DNA from: Verrucomicrobiota bacterium
GTDB taxonomy: Bacteria > Verrucomicrobiota > Verrucomicrobiia > Limisphaerales > CAIMTB01
Assembly (NCBI GenBank): GCA_963205105.1
Contig: CAUJJW010000080.1
Span: 1-44,217 of the forward strand
Length of the DNA stretch: 44,217 nucleotides
Direction: 5' to 3'
Shown here piece after piece: positions 41,653 to 44,217 of the stretch. The first letter of the stretch is position 1. Each line of letters starts with the position of its first letter. The position numbers were made by a program, and so were the translations under genes. The notes under the pieces were generated by a model. The model was not told where the DNA came from. It did not search any database and saw nothing but the letters and a program-made list of their open reading frames with translations.

Positions 41653-42495
41653 TTATCGGGAGTTCCGCGGACGCCCGCGCCCCTTCATTTTCAATCCAAT
41701 CTCGTCGCAGACGTCGCAAAGCTGGTCGTAGTCGCCAAGGCTGACGATGCCATCCTTCACAAACGGCTGGAGCCATTCGAACAGGTCCTTGCGAGACTTT
41801 GCCGGCGTTGACGCCTGCATCTGCTGGATCTCGGGCCATGCGATGGCGAGGAAGTCGTAAATGCCCTCCCGCGGGGTCGAATTCGCCGCCTCGAGTTTCT
41901 CGTTGAACATCCCCGTCAACCCATCGGCGATGCCTTGGAACAACTCCGCCAATGCCGCCGTTCCCCAGCCCGAGGCAAAAGCCACGGCATGCTCTCGGAG
42001 CCGTTTGGCTTCGTCTCGCGCCGCTTGAATCTCCGCCTCGGTGCATTCTTTGCGGTCTCCACCGAAAACGAGATCCACAGCGGCAGGAGGGACATGGGCC
42101 AATTCTGCCTCCACTCGGCGTCCTAGTGGGCCATCCAGGAACTGGGGGACCAGCTCAACCATCCCAATCCAGGCGCCGTATGCGCGCCAATCAATCCTTA
42201 CCAGAGGCCTTGCCTCATCGATTGACTTGCAGGCAGCCAGCTTTGACGGGTCGTAGGAAATGACATCGGTAGGCCCCCTTATGAATCGAAGGTGGGACTT
42301 CCGGATAATCGAGGCGAGCTTGTGGCAGTACTCCGGCAGGTGGGCACCTTGGGCGCGGTCTTTAGGATCTGGCTTGATGTAATTCGCAGCCAAAGCGAGC
42401 ACAGGCTTCAGACGATCCATATACGTCATCTTCGCGAGCATCGCCTCAAAACGACGCCGCCCATCGCCCCCTTCGACTCGCCGAACTCTCCTCAT
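41653..42495 (-). CDS. Hypothetical protein of the integrative element
   Basis: 280 aa, family not recognised. The ATG at 42495 lies 7 nt after the integrase stop codon, so the two genes are probably co-transcribed. Predicted mostly helical: an N-terminal basic segment (MRRVRRVEGGDGRRRFEAML), a central stretch with WRAYGAWIGMVELVPQFL, a charged coiled-coil-like helix (KECTEAEIQAARDEAKRLREHAVAFA), and a C-terminal EWLQPFVKDGIVSLGDYDQLCDVCDEIGLKMKGRGRPRN with a CDVC pair and an AT-hook-like RGRPR end. DNA binding is possible but unproven. Confidence 0.7.
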   Translation of the reverse strand: MRRVRRVEGGDGRRRFEAMLAKMTYMDRLKPVLALAANYIKPDPKDRAQGAHLPEYCHKLASIIRKSHLRFIRGPTDVISYDPSKLAACKSIDEARPLVRIDWRAYGAWIGMVELVPQFLDGPLGRRVEAELAHVPPAAVDLVFGGDRKECTEAEIQAARDEAKRLREHAVAFASGWGTAALAELFQGIADGLTGMFNEKLEAANSTPREGIYDFLAIAWPEIQQMQASTPAKSRKDLFEWLQPFVKDGIVSLGDYDQLCDVCDEIGLKMKGRGRPRNSR

Positions 42496-42502
42496 TGTTG
42501 GC

Positions 42503-43666
42503 TTATGCCCCAAACGAGACCCGCTGCGCCATCGCGGCGCTGTGCTGGTCGCGGAGGTGACCGTAGACGCGCATCGCCAGGGCGCCTCCATCTTTGTGGC
42601 CGAGCCAACGGGACACCGTCGGCACGTCCACCCCGGCCTCGATGCACCGGGTCGCGAACAAATGCCGCAGATCGTGATGGGTGATCCGGGCGATGCCCAG
42701 CCGCTTGCACGCATTGTCGATCGACTTCTGGCATTCGCGCACCGCCATCACGCGGGCTTCGGGAACCACCTCGCCGCGTTCTGATCGCAACCGCTCCAGC
42801 AACGCCCGAGCCTCCGGAATCAACGGCACCACCCGGATCTCGCCGGGCCGGCGATTCTTCAGACCGGTTTCCGGATCGCCACGGGCCACGATCTGCCCTT
42901 TCTCGCAATTCACGTCCGCCCAGGTCACGTGCGCCGCCTCGCCCAACCGCAGGCCCGTGAACGCCAGGAAGCGGATGAGATCGGCCGCCGGCCGGGAGAA
43001 TCCGTTGCCGCCCTTCTCCACCGACGCCACCAGGGCGTTGAAGTTTTCCGTCGACGGAAGTTCCAGCCGCTTGGGTTCCTCGCGTTCCCGCATCAGCCCC
43101 GATGCCGGGTTGTGGTAGAGCACGCCCCCGACGATCCCGACCTCGAACACCTGGCGGAGCAGGCCCAGCGTGTGATTGAACGCCGACGCGCTCATCGACT
43201 GGCGCACCTGGGCCGCCCAGGCCTGGCAGTCCTGATCGGTGACGCGACGGATCTCCAGGCCGGCGAGTTCCGGCCAGGACTGGAGCAATGCCGCCGCCCG
43301 TTGTTCGTAGTACCGAATCGCCGCGGGTTTGAGTGGGGTGGCGTCCTTCCGGTTCCGCGGTTTCACCGGCCGGAAGCCGTTCGCCCGGTAAGTGGCGAGC
43401 GCATCGCCGACCCGCATCCGACCGCGCACCGCCGCTCCCCCCTTCTCCGCTTTGGCGCGTTCGGCTTTCTCCAAATCCTGGAGCCGGAGCTTGGCGACGG
43501 AGAGCACATCGGTCTTGAGACTGCGGCGAATGAGCTTGCCTGCGACTCGCAGACGAGAAAAGTAGGTGCCGGATGGCTGGTACCGGACCAGATTTGCGAA
43601 TGATGTGGAGAGCCAGGGACCTTGTTCCTCGGACTTGGCTGCGGACCGCCGTGACGTGGCGTTCAT
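42503..43666 (-). CDS. Tyrosine recombinase / phage-type integrase
   Basis: 387 aa from the ATG at 43666. A SAM-like N-terminal core-binding domain (VGDALATYRANGF...YYEQRAAALLQSWPELAGLEI; SMSASAFNHTLGLLRQVFEVGI) precedes the catalytic domain. Visible catalytic residues are the Arg of FTGLRLGEAAHVTW, the HHDLRH box (HxxR), the His of WLGHKDGG and the nucleophile Tyr in MRVYGHL. It lies 80 bp from the intact tRNA-Arg and points away from it, the standard location for an integrase that uses the tRNA as attachment site. It likely catalyses integration and excision at the 45-bp repeats. Confidence 0.95.
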   Translation of the reverse strand: MNATSRRSAAKSEEQGPWLSTSFANLVRYQPSGTYFSRLRVAGKLIRRSLKTDVLSVAKLRLQDLEKAERAKAEKGGAAVRGRMRVGDALATYRANGFRPVKPRNRKDATPLKPAAIRYYEQRAAALLQSWPELAGLEIRRVTDQDCQAWAAQVRQSMSASAFNHTLGLLRQVFEVGIVGGVLYHNPASGLMREREEPKRLELPSTENFNALVASVEKGGNGFSRPAADLIRFLAFTGLRLGEAAHVTWADVNCEKGQIVARGDPETGLKNRRPGEIRVVPLIPEARALLERLRSERGEVVPEARVMAVRECQKSIDNACKRLGIARITHHDLRHLFATRCIEAGVDVPTVSRWLGHKDGGALAMRVYGHLRDQHSAAMAQRVSFGA

Positions 43667-43741
43667 GCAACCAGTATCCAATCGCAGTAGCAAATCGTCA
43701 AACGGCGATCAAAAATCCATCGGTAAGTCGTTGCAGTTAAA

Positions 43742-43786
43742 CGGTTGCGCCCGTAGCTCAGTCGGCCAGAGCAGCTGCCTTCTAAG
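43742..43786 (+). other. attR-type direct repeat (within intact tRNA-Arg)
   Basis: Right copy of the 45-bp repeat (identical to 38011-38055). The last bases fall in the anticodon loop and stem, the usual strand-exchange position for tyrosine integrases targeting the anticodon stem-loop. Confidence 0.88.
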
Positions 43787-43823
43787 CAGCATGTCGCGTG
43801 TTCGATCCACGCCGGGCGCGCCA
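43747..43823 (+). tRNA. tRNA-Arg (anticodon UCU)
   Basis: A full cloverleaf can be drawn: acceptor GCGCCCG/CGGGCGC, D-stem GCTC/GAGC, anticodon stem GCTGC/GCAGC with loop CTTCTAA (anticodon TCT), T-stem GCGTG/CACGC with TTCGATC loop, discriminator G and encoded CCA at 43821-43823. It decodes AGA/AGG. The 5' 40 nt come with the mobile element and the 3' half is chromosomal, so its present promoter region (43667-43746) is element DNA. Confidence 0.95.
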
Positions 43824-43890
43824 CTCCCATCCAAGCGTAACTCGTTCTCAATCAACACACACCGCCCAAATTATCGCTCTTTTTCCACGT

Positions 43891-43924
43891 GCCAAGTCGA
43901 GCCAAGTCGAGCCAAGTCAAGCCA
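43891..43924. repeat. 10-bp tandem repeat (GCCAAGTCGA)n
   Basis: Three and a half copies of GCCAAGTCGA (last full unit GCCAAGTCAA), starting 68 bp after the tRNA. The surrounding 43824-44094 has no gene; function unknown. Confidence 0.75.
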
Positions 43925-44094
43925 GAATGGACAACGAAATGGCCAAATAATGGGCAACACTTTGGGGGGCTCACGGCCAAAAATGGATCATCCGCTTCAG
44001 GGTTCAGTCGTTTGCCCAGACGTTTTTGGCCCGGGATCGGAAAAAAGAAGAGGCAGCTGCCCTAGCCGGGGAGGTCCCACTAGTGTGCCGTCCC

Positions 44095-44217
44095 TTAAGT
44101 GCCTTGCTGTATAATCGCCAGTTTTCCACGTGCTCGATCGATCTTCGCCAGAATGTCGGCACCTTTGGCCCGCCACTCGTAGCGCGTCGGATTTAGGTTC
44201 CGTTCCTGCAAGTAGGC
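44095..44217 (-). CDS. IS630-type transposase, C-terminal end (partial)
   Basis: The last 40 codons of a leftward gene that continues beyond the window: AYLQERNLNPTRYEWRAKGA, DILAKIDRARGKLAIIQQGT, stop. The W-x-A-x-G-x-x-I-L-x-K-I pattern resembles the C-termini of IS630/Tc1-mariner-family transposases. The stop is followed by GGGACGGCACACTAG (plus strand 44080-44094), a plausible inverted-repeat end next to a TA. The catalytic DDE core is outside the window. Confidence 0.65.
   Translation of the reverse strand, partial: AYLQERNLNPTRYEWRAKGADILAKIDRARGKLAIIQQGT

Larger units (their letters stand above)
38011..43786. mobile_element. tRNA-Arg-integrated mobile element with HUH Rep (about 5.7 kb)
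   Basis: Bounded by the 45-bp direct repeat derived from tRNA-Arg(UCU). All five genes read leftwards: tyrosine integrase (43666), unknown 280-aa protein (42495), excisionase-like HTH (41589), HUH rolling-circle Rep (41314) and AAA+ ATPase (39908). The predicted excised circle is 5,731 bp. There are no capsid, conjugation or partition genes, so it resembles a minimal integrative plasmid/satellite that replicates by rolling circle and relies on something else for transfer. The right repeat rebuilds a complete tRNA gene with the chromosomal 3' half. Confidence 0.85.

Overview
The window looks like a piece of a GC-rich (by eye about 60-65 %) chromosome of a Verrucomicrobiota bacterium, probably a Limisphaerales/Pedosphaera-like lineage. 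The basis is gene content: very large secreted proteins (beta-helix, choice-of-anchor Q, InlB-type B repeats, PPC-like repeats) sharing a small 'STNL..W...FYR' domain, a cytochrome c/DUF6797-type oxidoreductase fused to DUF2891, an ECF sigma factor fused to a membrane segment and carboxypeptidase-regulatory-like domains, and intergenic space full of chained-hairpin repeats. No rRNA or phylogenetic marker gene is present, so this is an inference.

Layout. 1-31 kb is backbone-like: a SWIM/SNF2 helicase (178-3618), a 1,219-aa beta-helix secreted protein (4401-8060, -), two lipoproteins (8118-9335; 10003-10668, the latter DUF3365 with a CxxCH motif), ribonuclease HI (10718-11164), a VOC protein (11153-11569, -), a maleate isomerase/arylmalonate decarboxylase-family enzyme divergent from a LysR regulator with a T-N11-A site between them (11732-13738), a 2,185-aa PPC-repeat protein (13761-20318, -), a cytochrome c-DUF6797-DUF2891 fusion (20569-24261, -), the sigma-carboxypeptidase-regulatory fusion (25134-28472, -) and a 669-aa secreted protein (28918-30927). 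These are separated by at least three families of hairpin repeats (R1, R2, R3).

31-38 kb becomes accessory: a HEAT-repeat membrane protein, a compact ECF sigma / membrane anti-sigma-like / DUF4252 operon (34347 down to 32811, genes overlapping by 25 bp and 4 bp), then a patch of toxin-antitoxin debris (a live-looking AbrB-like antitoxin, a degenerate duplicate of it, an AF2212-like antitoxin and an orphan DUF433 protein) leading into a membrane-anchored TIR-domain protein (35919-37475).

38-44 kb holds the most striking object: a 5.7-kb integrated element bounded by a 45-bp direct repeat (38011-38055 and 43742-43786) that is the 5' half of a tRNA-Arg(UCU) gene. The intact tRNA is at the right end (43747-43823), next to a tyrosine integrase. 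The element reads leftwards: integrase, a 280-aa unknown protein, an excisionase-like HTH protein, an HUH rolling-circle Rep whose 5' coding region is packed with hairpins, and an AAA+ ATPase with visibly lower GC that is probably interchangeable cargo. An IS630-type transposase tail runs off the right edge of the window. The TIR protein, the antitoxin remnants, the tRNA element and the IS together look like a small defence/mobile island.
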